Below are positions 7,036 to 15,697 of a DNA stretch of 64,000 nucleotides, in pieces. The DNA comes from Tenacibaculum sp. MAR_2010_89. Lineage in GTDB: Bacteria; Bacteroidota; Bacteroidia; Flavobacteriales; Flavobacteriaceae. The stretch's first letter is position 1. Every line of letters starts with the position of its first letter. The position numbers and the translations under genes were made by a program. Under the pieces are notes generated by a model, which did no database searches, was not told where the DNA came from, and worked only from the letters and a program-made list of their open reading frames with translations. The stretch spans positions 2,852,001-2,916,000 of the forward strand of contig NZ_FNUB01000005.1 of the NCBI RefSeq assembly GCF_900105985.1. Reading direction: 5' to 3'.

Positions 7036-8565
7036 ATGAATTATACATCAATCAAAAAATGGATACTAGTCATTTTTTTAATTTTAATTACTATTAGCAT
7101 TGTATCTTGTATTGGAATTAAATCACAAATCAACCAACATCTTGGAAAAAACACAGAATTAGTAGACACATCAATTTTTAAAATTTCATCCAACCCAATA
7201 GCTATAAAAAATATAAGTGTATTATCTCCGGATAGTTCAAAAATGTTAGATAGTTTAACTGTTTTAATTAAAAACGGAAAGATCTTAAACATTGCCAAAG
7301 GAATAAATATTACAAACCAATACAAAATAATAAACGGAACAGGAAAATACCTTATTCCTGGTTTTATAGACTCTCACGTACATTTAAAAAACAGTAAAAA
7401 TGATTTACTTCTATATTTGGCTAATGGTGTTACTTACATAAGTGAAATGACCGGAAGTAAAAGGCATTTAGAATGGCGAAAGGAAGCTCAAAATGGAGCT
7501 GTAAGCCCTAAAATATATGTAGCAACAAGAAAAGTAGGAAGTAAAAAAGGTTTTATTAGAAAAATAAAAGAACTTTATTTTGATCAACCACTAAATTACA
7601 CAACAGAAAAAAAAGCTAGAAAAGCTGTCCGAAAATTCAAAAAACAAGGATTTGATGCAATTAAACTTAATGGTACATTAAGTAAAGAAATACACCATGC
7701 AATTACTGATGAAGCGAAAAAACAAAATATTCTAACTATAGGCCACTTAAGTTACTCTATTGGGTTAAATCATTTTTATTCCTCTGGACAATCACAGTTA
7801 TCTCATATAGAAGAAATCACTAAAAATACTATGGAAGATTATACTGGCGTTGTTTACAATACTCCTAAACTTTATTTAAAATATCTTAATCAAAATAGTG
7901 ATTCAATAGCTATAAACCTCAAAAAAAATAATATTGTTGTTTCTTCAACAGTTTGGGTATCCGAAAGTTTTCCAAAACAAAAATTCGAACTTAATAATTT
8001 TATTAAAACCATTGAACTTAAATATACAAACCCTGGTTTAATTGAAGGGTCAAGACTAGCTAAAGGCTGGCTTCCTGGAAATAATGCTTATGAAGATATA
8101 GAAGTTAAAAAAAATCCAAAAATTAGTGAAAAATCAAAAATATTTTGGAAAACCTACGCTAAAGCAATTAAAATTATGGCTAAAGCATTAATAAGGCATA
8201 ATGTAATTTTAACAGCTGGAACAGATGCTAATGTTACTGGTGTAGTACCTGGATTCTCTTTACATGATGAATTTGAATCATTAAAAAAATGTGGTATGTC
8301 AAACTCTAAAATTCTTCATAGTGCAACAGTTGCTCCTGCTGAATGGATGAAAAGTAATACTGGTAAAATTAAAATTGGTTATGACGCTGATTTGGTTCTT
8401 TTAAATAAAAATCCTTTAGAAGATATAAAAAACACGAAATCAATTAACACAGTAATTGCTAATGGAAAATTGTTAAACAGAAGAAGTTTAGACAAAATGT
8501 TGCAATTAGTAAAAGAAGCTAATCATAGAAGTAGAAAAATAAACATTGATAAATATATTGAATAA
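7036..8565 (+). CDS. Secreted or lipid-anchored metal-dependent amidohydrolase
   Basis: 509 residues. An N-terminal hydrophobic helix ends in SIVSC, possible as a lipobox (Cys25), so the enzyme probably faces the periplasm. A composite beta domain (about 55-108 and 440-490) encloses the TIM-barrel. Metal ligands of the imidazolonepropionase/prolidase-like branch are visible: H114 and H116 in DSHVH, K210 in AIKLNG as the candidate carboxylated lysine, H237 in IGHLS, H257 in SHIEE, D397 in AGTDAN. The C-terminus has the usual GKIKIGYDADLVLL strand. The substrate is unknown; relatives hydrolyse cyclic amides or dipeptides. It follows a membrane AraC gene and precedes a second one, and ends at a terminator. 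Confidence 0.85.
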   Translation: MNYTSIKKWILVIFLILITISIVSCIGIKSQINQHLGKNTELVDTSIFKISSNPIAIKNISVLSPDSSKMLDSLTVLIKNGKILNIAKGINITNQYKIINGTGKYLIPGFIDSHVHLKNSKNDLLLYLANGVTYISEMTGSKRHLEWRKEAQNGAVSPKIYVATRKVGSKKGFIRKIKELYFDQPLNYTTEKKARKAVRKFKKQGFDAIKLNGTLSKEIHHAITDEAKKQNILTIGHLSYSIGLNHFYSSGQSQLSHIEEITKNTMEDYTGVVYNTPKLYLKYLNQNSDSIAINLKKNNIVVSSTVWVSESFPKQKFELNNFIKTIELKYTNPGLIEGSRLAKGWLPGNNAYEDIEVKKNPKISEKSKIFWKTYAKAIKIMAKALIRHNVILTAGTDANVTGVVPGFSLHDEFESLKKCGMSNSKILHSATVAPAEWMKSNTGKIKIGYDADLVLLNKNPLEDIKNTKSINTVIANGKLLNRRSLDKMLQLVKEANHRSRKINIDKYIE

Positions 8566-8634
8566 AAAATACCTAGTTTAATACTTTTGAATAATCAATA
8601 AAGAAAAATTACTGTTATTTCTAGTGGTAGTTAG

Positions 8635-8664
8635 AGTGCAAATTAAAAAGTTTGCACTTTTTTG
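8635..8664 (+). terminator. Rho-independent terminator after amidohydrolase
   Basis: AGTGCAAA (8635-8642) pairs with TTTGCACT (8651-8658) followed by a T run. Confidence 0.7.
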
Positions 8665-8771
8665 ATTATTATAATTACATTTTATAAGTTAGTTCGTCTA
8701 ATAGTTAATTAGAATCTATAGGTCTTAATTAAATCTGTACTGATGATTCTATCATACTAAAAATACAATCA

Positions 8772-9947
8772 ATGTGCGAATCCAATTTAAATTTATTTAA
8801 CCTAATCATAATTGCATCTGTTTTTATAGGAACAACATTCGGAATGTTACTTATTTTTACTAAACGAATTAATAGAAAAGCTAATATTTTACTTGGTTTA
8901 GTTACCTTTATTATTGTGTTATGGAATATTTGGGTATTAAGTTTAGATTTTCAAATAACAAATTACTTCCCATTATTTTATATAATCCCTTTAAATTTTT
9001 CACTAGCTCTTGGTCCATTATTATATTTATACGTAAAAAGAATAACCAATTTTAATCATCTTTTGTCTAAAAAAAGTTTTCTTCATTTTTTACCTTTATT
9101 ATTAGAATTAGTTGTTCACTTAATTATAAGCTATGATGCTTTTTCAAATAATATTATTGGTATTGAAACAAACACTTACCTTAAATTAATGCCTATTTTA
9201 CAGTTATTTGCTATTATTTCCATTGTCACATACTCTTTCTTTGCTTTAAAATCTATTAAAAAATATCATTCATGGCTGCATAAAAACTATAGTAATAATG
9301 ATGCTTATAAATTAAAGTGGCTTTACAGGTTAATTATAATATTTGCCCTTCTTTGGTTTTTGTGGGTTCCTTATACTATAATTGACTATGTAGTATTTAA
9401 TTTTCAGCTAGGCATTAATGATTATTATCCCATGTATGTTTTACTTTCAGTAATAACTATTTGGATAAGTGTTGAAGCTTTTTTAAGACCTGAAATAATT
9501 TTACTTGAAGCTAAGAAAGAAAAAAATGACTCTGAAGAAAACAGCACAATTAAAGAAAAAACATCTGAAGAAATTATGAAAAAGGCTTCTTGGTTAAAAG
9601 AACAAATGCTAATAAATCTTTTTTACCTTAACTCAGAATTGACACTAAAGTCTTTAGCAGAAAGCCTTAACATGCATCCTAATATTTTATCTAAAGTAAT
9701 AAACGAAGGTTTAGGTAAAAACTTTTCAGACTTTGTAAATGAATATCGCGTAAACGCCATTATTGAAAAAATGCAAAATAAAAGATATGACCACATAACT
9801 CTATTAGGCTTATCATTTGAATGTGGCTTTAACTCTAAAACCACTTTTAATAGAGTATTTAAAAATATTAAAGGTATTACTCCCTTACAATATAAAAAAT
9901 CATTGAAAAATACACCTGAAGCACAAAAAATGAGTACCATTCTATAA
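8772..9947 (+). CDS. Membrane-anchored AraC-family transcriptional regulator
   Basis: 391 residues, the same architecture as the regulator at 5792: about seven hydrophobic helices (residues 8-240), a charged linker (KKEKNDSEENSTIKEK), then an AraC double HTH (LTLKSLAESLNMHPNILSKV and LSFECGFNSKTTFNRVFKNI). Starts at ATG 8772. The next gene in the same direction is a secreted serine hydrolase, 66 bp away. The two AraC proteins are diverged paralogues, not a recent duplication. The ligand is not deducible. Confidence 0.88.
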   Translation: MCESNLNLFNLIIIASVFIGTTFGMLLIFTKRINRKANILLGLVTFIIVLWNIWVLSLDFQITNYFPLFYIIPLNFSLALGPLLYLYVKRITNFNHLLSKKSFLHFLPLLLELVVHLIISYDAFSNNIIGIETNTYLKLMPILQLFAIISIVTYSFFALKSIKKYHSWLHKNYSNNDAYKLKWLYRLIIIFALLWFLWVPYTIIDYVVFNFQLGINDYYPMYVLLSVITIWISVEAFLRPEIILLEAKKEKNDSEENSTIKEKTSEEIMKKASWLKEQMLINLFYLNSELTLKSLAESLNMHPNILSKVINEGLGKNFSDFVNEYRVNAIIEKMQNKRYDHITLLGLSFECGFNSKTTFNRVFKNIKGITPLQYKKSLKNTPEAQKMSTIL

Positions 9948-10013
9948 TTTGGAGCTATTGGTACTTCCTTTGAATAGTAAGTTTGTTGAATAACATAATT
10001 TAATATTCAAAAA

Positions 10014-11645
10014 ATGAAATTAAAATACAATTTAATCTTTCTTACTTACCTTATAATCTTTTGTAATACTATAATTAGTTTTGCACAAAAAAAGGAAATT
10101 GAAAATATTAATTTTTCAAAAATTAATTTTCAAAAAGTTAAAATCACTCCAAATTACTATTCTAATAAATTCATTTTAAATAAAGATGAATTTCTAAACA
10201 TTCATTTTAACTTAAATAAGCCTCTTATTGAAAGTTTGAAGTCATTGGCTCCTAACTTAACGCAAAATCAATTATTAAATAAGGGAAATTTCCAATTCAC
10301 ATTTTTAATAAATGGTAAAAAAGTTTATGTTGAAAACTTAAATAAAGGTGCTGGTAGTATTAAAAGTAAAACAACTCAACTTAAATTTTTAATTCCGCTA
10401 CTATATCCAAAACAAATTGATTTTTGGGGATGGTTTATGTGGTTAAAATTTATGAAAATTGGTGGCGGACAAGATTATTTTAGTGAAGGTAATCATTCTT
10501 TATCCATTCAAATAAGACCTTATATAAAAGAAAAAAAAGTGAAAGTTGGAAAAATTATAGCACAAGGAAATATCGCTATAAAAGTAGCAAAAATAACAGT
10601 AGATGAACGTTTAATACCAGTTCAAGAAATACTACCAAATAGTGGTTGGGAATTATCTAATGATAAATATAACCATCAAAAAATAGAGGCTTTAAATAGG
10701 AAAATAGCTGAAAAAAGATTTGAAAATATAAATGGAATTGTTGTTATTAAAAATAATAAACTTTTAATAGAAGAATATTTTAATGGAGAAAATAGAAATA
10801 GTTTACATGACGCAAGATCAGTAGGAAAATCATTTGCATCAACACTCCTAGGAATAGCTATTGATGAAAAACATATTAAAAATGAATATGCTTTCTTAAA
10901 AGAGTTTTACCAATTAAAATTATTTAAAAATTATACTCAAAAGAAAGATTCTATAACATTAAAGTCTCTTTTAACTATGAGTTCTAGTTTTCTTGGTGAT
11001 GATACCGATTATAGTAGTCCAGGAAATGAAGAAAACATGTATCCTACAAAAAACTGGTTGAAATTTTCACTTGATCTCCCCTTACATAAACATAAAAAAA
11101 TAGGACAAGAGTTTACATATTTTACCGCTGGAGTAATCATTTTGGGTGATATTATACATAAATCTGTTCCTAAAGGATTAATTTCTTTTGCTGATACAAA
11201 GCTATTCGCTCCTCTTAATATTACTAATTATAAATGGCAATATACTCCTCAAAAAGTTGGTAACACAGCTGGTGGAATACAATTAAGAGCCATTGATTTT
11301 GCTAAATATGGGCAGTTATATAAAAATAATGGTCAATGGAAAGGTAAACAGATTTTAACAAAAAAATGGGTAGATAAAAGTTTGTCTAAACAAATATCTC
11401 AATCAAATGCAGGTATAAAAAATAGACATTATGGTTATCTTTTCTGGAATAAAACATACACAGTTGCTAATAAACAGTATGAAGTTTCTTTTGCTAATGG
11501 TAGGGGTGGAAATAAAATTTTTATTTTTAAGAACATTCCTTATGTTATTGTAATTACCTCTTCTGCATATAACACTCCAAATGCACATTCTAATGTTGAT
11601 AAAATGATGGCTCAATATATATTACCCGCAATACTACCAAATTAG
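10014..11645 (+). CDS. Secreted serine hydrolase (beta-lactamase/class C PBP fold) with N-terminal beta domain
   Basis: 543 residues with a clear signal peptide (cleavage after about SFAQ). Residues about 30-200 form a beta-rich domain; the catalytic part (about 205-540) has the nucleophile motif SVGK (S269-K272), then YFTAG where classical enzymes have Y-x-N, so the Asn is replaced by Thr, and an NGRGGNKIFIF strand in place of KTG. Such proteins are esterases or D-amino-acid peptidases as often as true beta-lactamases, so no antibiotic role is implied. It follows the second membrane AraC regulator and ends at a strong hairpin. Confidence 0.8.
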   Translation: MKLKYNLIFLTYLIIFCNTIISFAQKKEIENINFSKINFQKVKITPNYYSNKFILNKDEFLNIHFNLNKPLIESLKSLAPNLTQNQLLNKGNFQFTFLINGKKVYVENLNKGAGSIKSKTTQLKFLIPLLYPKQIDFWGWFMWLKFMKIGGGQDYFSEGNHSLSIQIRPYIKEKKVKVGKIIAQGNIAIKVAKITVDERLIPVQEILPNSGWELSNDKYNHQKIEALNRKIAEKRFENINGIVVIKNNKLLIEEYFNGENRNSLHDARSVGKSFASTLLGIAIDEKHIKNEYAFLKEFYQLKLFKNYTQKKDSITLKSLLTMSSSFLGDDTDYSSPGNEENMYPTKNWLKFSLDLPLHKHKKIGQEFTYFTAGVIILGDIIHKSVPKGLISFADTKLFAPLNITNYKWQYTPQKVGNTAGGIQLRAIDFAKYGQLYKNNGQWKGKQILTKKWVDKSLSKQISQSNAGIKNRHYGYLFWNKTYTVANKQYEVSFANGRGGNKIFIFKNIPYVIVITSSAYNTPNAHSNVDKMMAQYILPAILPN

Positions 11646-11657
11646 TAATATATCTAT

Positions 11658-11706
11658 ATTAATACTCATCATTAGCTTTATTGTAAAGCAAATGATGAGT
11701 ATTAAT
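11658..11706 (+). terminator. Long hairpin between two serine hydrolases
   Basis: ATTAATACTCATCATT plus GCTTTA pairs with TAAAGC plus AATGATGAGTATTAAT around a 3-base loop, with one internal mismatch. The stem is unusually long (22 pairs). No strong T run follows, so it may act as terminator or RNA stabiliser. Confidence 0.55.
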
Positions 11707-11810
11707 AATAACTATTTTATTTATATAAAAAAGGTAGTTTTTTAAGCTTATTGTAACCTATATATTTCACCTAGCGTCCAACCATAAAATAATATATAGA
11801 AACCATAAAA

Positions 11811-12896
11811 ATGAAAAGAACATCTCTTTCAAAATATTTATTAGCAATTATTTCTTTTATCCTTTTAAATTTTCAAACAATTAGTTATGCTCAAAATTTA
11901 GAATCTACTATCGATAGTATATTGCAAAAAAAATATCCTACAAACGCTCCTGGTGCTACTTTTTTGGTTTCAAAAAATGGGAAAATCATATATAATAAAG
12001 CTTTTGGTCTTGCTAATCTTGAATTAAATGTTCCTATGCGTCCTAATAATGTTTTTGAAATAGGTTCTATAACTAAACAATTTACGGCTATTTCGATTTT
12101 AATGCTAGTAGAACAGGGCAAAATAAAATTAAATGATGATATAACTAAATATATACCTGACTACCCTACTCGTCAAAAAAAAATCACAATACATCATTTA
12201 TTAAATCACACTTCTGGTATTAAAAGTTATACTTCTCTAAAAAAACTTTATAGTATAGACAAAAATGATATATCTCCTGAAGAACTTATTAATCTATTTA
12301 AAAACGAACCTATGGATTTTAATCCTGGTGAGTATTATAAATATAACAACTCAGGCTATGTAATTCTAGGATATATAATTGAAAAAGTATCAGGTTTAAC
12401 TTATGAAGAGTTTGTTACTAAAAATATTTTTAAAAGATTAGGCATGAAAAATTCTACGTATGGAAACCATAGAACCATTATTAAAAATAGAGCATCAGGA
12501 TACCACCTTAAACAAAATTATCAAAACTCTAGGTTTGTTAGTTATACCCTATCCTATTCAGCAGGGGCACTTCTATCCTCTGTTAATGATTTAAATATTT
12601 GGCAACATGCATTAACAGAAAATAAGCTTTTAAAAAAAGAAACAATAAAGAAAGCCTTCATTAATTATAGTTTAAAAAATGGTAAGAAAACAAACTATGG
12701 GTATGGATGGAATATAAAAACTTTAGGTAATAAAAATTCTTATGAACATGGAGGTTTTATCTTTGGCTTTAAATCAATGGGAGTATATTTACCTGAATCA
12801 GGTATTTATGTTATCGGTTTAAATAATTGTGATTGTAATTCTCCAACAAAAGTTACAAGAAAGATTGCAGAAATAGCTCTTAAGCATTTAAACTGA
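11811..12896 (+). CDS. Secreted serine hydrolase (class C beta-lactamase-like)
   Basis: 361 residues, signal peptide ending near ISYAQ. Single catalytic domain with all three class C-type motifs: S86-I-T-K89 (GSITK), Y178-N-N180 (YKYNNSGYVILG) and H313-G-G (YEHGGF). Length and motifs match Pfam beta-lactamase (PF00144) proteins acting as D-Ala-D-Ala or ester hydrolases in the periplasm. It is separated from the previous hydrolase by a 22-pair hairpin, so it is probably a separate transcript. No AraC gene of its own. Confidence 0.88.
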   Translation: MKRTSLSKYLLAIISFILLNFQTISYAQNLESTIDSILQKKYPTNAPGATFLVSKNGKIIYNKAFGLANLELNVPMRPNNVFEIGSITKQFTAISILMLVEQGKIKLNDDITKYIPDYPTRQKKITIHHLLNHTSGIKSYTSLKKLYSIDKNDISPEELINLFKNEPMDFNPGEYYKYNNSGYVILGYIIEKVSGLTYEEFVTKNIFKRLGMKNSTYGNHRTIIKNRASGYHLKQNYQNSRFVSYTLSYSAGALLSSVNDLNIWQHALTENKLLKKETIKKAFINYSLKNGKKTNYGYGWNIKTLGNKNSYEHGGFIFGFKSMGVYLPESGIYVIGLNNCDCNSPTKVTRKIAEIALKHLN

Positions 12897-13003
12897 ACCC
12901 TAAGTAATAAAACTTAAAACCTTACCTAATTGACATCTAATCTTTTTTCAATAACAAAATAATACGTAATTTACATACTTAAGTTAGATTTAAGTTTAAA
13001 AGT

Positions 13004-13711
13004 ATGCTAACATCTATTATTTTGTTTTCTGGATTTGCTGGTATTACAGTATTTGTAGGTGGACTCTTGGCTAATTATTTTAATCATCATATTAAAGAAA
13101 GCCCAATAAAATACGAAATCACTCATACACTCATGTCATTTGGAGCTGGTATCATTTTGTCTGCCTTAGCATTAGTTTTAATTCCAAAAGGTATGGAAGA
13201 ACTAAGCTTGGTTCCAATGGCTTTCTCGTTTCTTATTGGGGCAATTCTCTTTATGCGCTTAGATCAGTTTTTAGCAAAAAAAGAAGGAAAAACTGCTACA
13301 CTGTTGGCCATGATGATGGATTTCATCCCTGAATCAATTGCTTTAGGAGCTGTATTTGCTATTGATTCTAGTGCAGCAACTCTTTTGGCTATATTTATTG
13401 GATTGCAAAACTTGCCTGAAGCTTTTAATTCTTACCGCGATCTAGTGCTAAGTGGACTTAGCACTAAAAAAACACTTTTTATATTTTTAGCTTTAAGTTT
13501 TTTTGGAATCATCGCTGCTTTAATTGGATACTTTCTTTTAACTGACTCTCCTAAATTAACAGCACATCTAATGACTTTTGCTAGTGGAGGAATTTTATAT
13601 TTATTAGTCCAAGATATCATACCAGAAAGTAAACTAGAAAAAAATTACTTGACTTCTTTAGGAGCTACATTAGGTTTTCTTGTTGGTATTATAGGTGAAA
13701 AGATAGTTTAA
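13004..13711 (+). CDS. ZIP-family divalent metal transporter
   Basis: 235 residues with about eight hydrophobic helices. The ZIP metal path is visible in MMDFIPESIALG (about residue 107) and in LQNLPEAFNSYRD (about 135), where HNxPEG-type motifs sit in ZIP helices IV and V; here the His is replaced by Gln (LQNLPEA), seen in some bacterial members. Predicted role: uptake of zinc, iron or manganese across the inner membrane. Stands alone, about 100 bp after the hydrolase. Confidence 0.85.
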   Translation: MLTSIILFSGFAGITVFVGGLLANYFNHHIKESPIKYEITHTLMSFGAGIILSALALVLIPKGMEELSLVPMAFSFLIGAILFMRLDQFLAKKEGKTATLLAMMMDFIPESIALGAVFAIDSSAATLLAIFIGLQNLPEAFNSYRDLVLSGLSTKKTLFIFLALSFFGIIAALIGYFLLTDSPKLTAHLMTFASGGILYLLVQDIIPESKLEKNYLTSLGATLGFLVGIIGEKIV

Positions 13712-13850
13712 CTATACTCAAAATAACAAAATAAAGACATTTAATCAATCCCTCACTCCTATTCATTTAAATTACTTTTTTTTATGCATGAAGCATAAAT
13801 TGCATAAAGATGTCGCATTCATGGCGGGACCAAAAATAGTAATGTCATTA

Positions 13851-13858
13851 TACTTTTG
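13851..13858 (+). promoter_or_regulatory. Candidate Bacteroidota -7 promoter box TACTTTTG
   Basis: Matches TAnnTTTG, 27 bp before the TTG start at 13885. No clear -33 TTG was found, so this is weak support. Confidence 0.35.
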
Positions 13859-13884
13859 TACTTCATATTTTTAACATTTACACA

Positions 13885-14355
13885 TTGAATAATAAAAGAA
13901 TTAAGTTTCATAAAACACTATTACATGAAGCTATAAGCATTATCAAAACTCCAATAATAATTGCACTACTTGTAACCATTGTTCGCTATATTTTAGAACT
14001 GTTAGGTATTTCTGAAAACATTATTTTCATTATAGGATTACTCTGGTTAACCTTGGGATTTTCCATTTACTGGGGAATAAAATTAAGTGATACTAAAACC
14101 CCCTTTATATTACTTCTTTTATGTTTAACTATTTTTTCACCCTTATCAAGAATTCCCGTTGCAATTCTTTGGTGGGTTGATAATAAATGGGAAATTGGAA
14201 CTCATTATGGATTATATTTTAATAGTTTTGAGCAGGCTTTATTTAATCAAATAATTTATGGCTCTTTAATCCAGCTAATACCTGGCTTCATACTTGGTGC
14301 AATTACAATTGCTATTATGCAAAAGCAACATAACAAAAAACATAAAAATGGATAA
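13885..14355 (+). CDS. Integral membrane protein, partner of HTH/DUF4870 regulator
   Basis: 156 residues starting at TTG 13885; no ATG lies in frame before the first hydrophobic helix. Four hydrophobic segments (about residues 20-42, 48-63, 70-85, 120-145) and a Lys-rich C-terminus. Not recognised as a named family. Its last codons overlap the ATG of the next gene (ATGGATAA), so the two are translationally coupled, and it may be the regulated partner of that membrane-tethered HTH protein. Confidence 0.65.
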   Translation: MNNKRIKFHKTLLHEAISIIKTPIIIALLVTIVRYILELLGISENIIFIIGLLWLTLGFSIYWGIKLSDTKTPFILLLLCLTIFSPLSRIPVAILWWVDNKWEIGTHYGLYFNSFEQALFNQIIYGSLIQLIPGFILGAITIAIMQKQHNKKHKNG

Positions 14356-14923
14356 AAATCATCTAGCAGAAAAGATTAAAGAATTAAGAAATAAAAGAGG
14401 TATGTCTCAAGAAGTACTTGCTGAAGAATCTGGTTTAAGTTTAAGAACAATACAAAGAATTGAAAATAGTAACTCAAATCCAACTGGAGAAACGCTTAAA
14501 CGGTTATCCAATGCTTTACATGTAACTCCAGACGAATTAATTGATTGGAGTGTAAAAAAAGATACTAAAAGTTTACTTTTTTTAAACCTCTCTGCCCTAA
14601 CTTTTCTGTTTTTTCCACTACTTGGAATTTTAGTGCCTTTTATTGTATTTACAAATAAAAAAGGAAAAGTTAAAAATATTGATACACTAGGGAGAGATTT
14701 AATAAACTTTGAAATAACATGGAATATAGTATTATTTTCCCTTCCTATTCTATTATTTATTTTGTCAAAAACGCCACTTATAGAAAACCTTACTCTTAAA
14801 TTATTTTTTATTTCTATTGGAGTGTTATATTTCTTTAATTTATGTTTTATTCTTTTCAATACTCTAAGAATTAATAATGAAAATATCACTATTTATTATC
14901 CTAAAATTAAATTTTTAAAGTAG
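14348..14923 (+). CDS. XRE-type HTH regulator fused to DUF4870-like membrane domain
   Basis: 191 residues from ATG 14348, the coupled start; a longer frame from 14294 would run inside the upstream gene. Residues about 5-60 are a Cro/CI-type HTH (LAEKIKELRNKRGMSQEVLA, SGLSLRTIQRIENS). Residues about 75-185 hold four hydrophobic helices with LLGILVPFIVFTNKK and LGRDLINFEITWNI, the DUF4870 signature. So it is a DNA-binding domain tethered to the inner membrane, presumably autoregulating the two-gene operon. The signal is unknown. Confidence 0.82.
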   Translation: MDKNHLAEKIKELRNKRGMSQEVLAEESGLSLRTIQRIENSNSNPTGETLKRLSNALHVTPDELIDWSVKKDTKSLLFLNLSALTFLFFPLLGILVPFIVFTNKKGKVKNIDTLGRDLINFEITWNIVLFSLPILLFILSKTPLIENLTLKLFFISIGVLYFFNLCFILFNTLRINNENITIYYPKIKFLK

Positions 14924-15052
14924 TTTATACTACCTACATCTGAAGAAGTTATTTTTTTAATTAAAAAAAGTAAATAAAACAATCAATTAATAGAGAAATC
15001 AGTATTTTTAACACAATTACTATACTAGCATTAACGGTCATTACATTAAAAA

Positions 15053-15628
15053 ATCGAGGCACTAAAAAATATATTAAACATTATTTTACCCATTGAAAAT
15101 AAAGATTGGGAAGCAGTAAAACCACATTTATCAGTAGTTAGTTTTGCTGAAAATGAAATATTACTTTCTCCTCCCAATATTTGTAATCATATAATTTTTA
15201 TTAAAAATGGATCTATAAGATCATATTTCAGAGATGATAATTTAATGGAAACTAATTTATTACTTCGTTCAAAAAATGAATTCATAACCGATTATGAAAG
15301 CTTTATTAGTCAGAAACCTTCAACTTTATGGATACAAGCTATTGAAAAAGGAGAAATGATTCTTTTAAATCATAAAGGACTATATTCTCTTTACAACAAT
15401 TCTTTTTATTGGAATAAATTTGGTAGAATTATAAGTGAGCAAATTTTTATTAATAGTAAACGAAGGACTGAGCAACTTTTATTTTTAAGTCCTAAAGAAA
15501 GATATTTACTTCTTTTAAAGGAGTTCCCAGATTTTTTTCAAAAATATTCATTAAAACATATTGCTAGTTATTTAGGTATTACTCCACAATCATTAAGCAG
15601 AATTAGAAATCAAATTTCTAAACATTAA
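15053..15628 (+). CDS. Crp/Fnr-family regulator with apparent ATC start codon
   Basis: The family-typical frame opens at 15050 and reads I-E-A-L-K-N-I-L from 15053, exactly where relatives read M-E-A-L-K-N, so the initiator ATG seems to be ATC. Length from there is 191 residues, normal for flavobacterial Crp/Fnr proteins. Residues about 10-115 form the cyclic-nucleotide-binding-like beta-roll; the C-terminal HTH is at about 165-188 (YSLKHIASYLGITPQSLSRIR). The first ATG is at 15245 and would cut away a third of the protein. Either a rare non-canonical start is used, or the gene is newly silenced. It precedes the FAD monooxygenase operon by 69 bp and is its likely regulator. Confidence 0.7.
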   Translation: MEALKNILNIILPIENKDWEAVKPHLSVVSFAENEILLSPPNICNHIIFIKNGSIRSYFRDDNLMETNLLLRSKNEFITDYESFISQKPSTLWIQAIEKGEMILLNHKGLYSLYNNSFYWNKFGRIISEQIFINSKRRTEQLLFLSPKERYLLLLKEFPDFFQKYSLKHIASYLGITPQSLSRIRNQISKH

Positions 15629-15697
15629 TTACCCAAAGTTAAGTGCCTATTTTATTTTATTATTTGAAATTTGCTTTAAAATAATAAGATTAATTCC

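Noticed and set aside
10014..12896. Antibiotic-resistance beta-lactamases
   Set aside because: SxxK serine hydrolases of this fold are mostly esterases or peptidases; nothing in motif or context indicates drug hydrolysis.
14407..14889. Minus-strand 160-codon ORF
   Set aside because: It lies completely inside the HTH/DUF4870 gene, whose domains are clear; the antisense frame has no recognisable feature.
15245..15628. Crp/Fnr gene starting at ATG 15245
   Set aside because: This would remove the sensor-domain beta-roll; the family-like coding continues upstream to 15053 without interruption.
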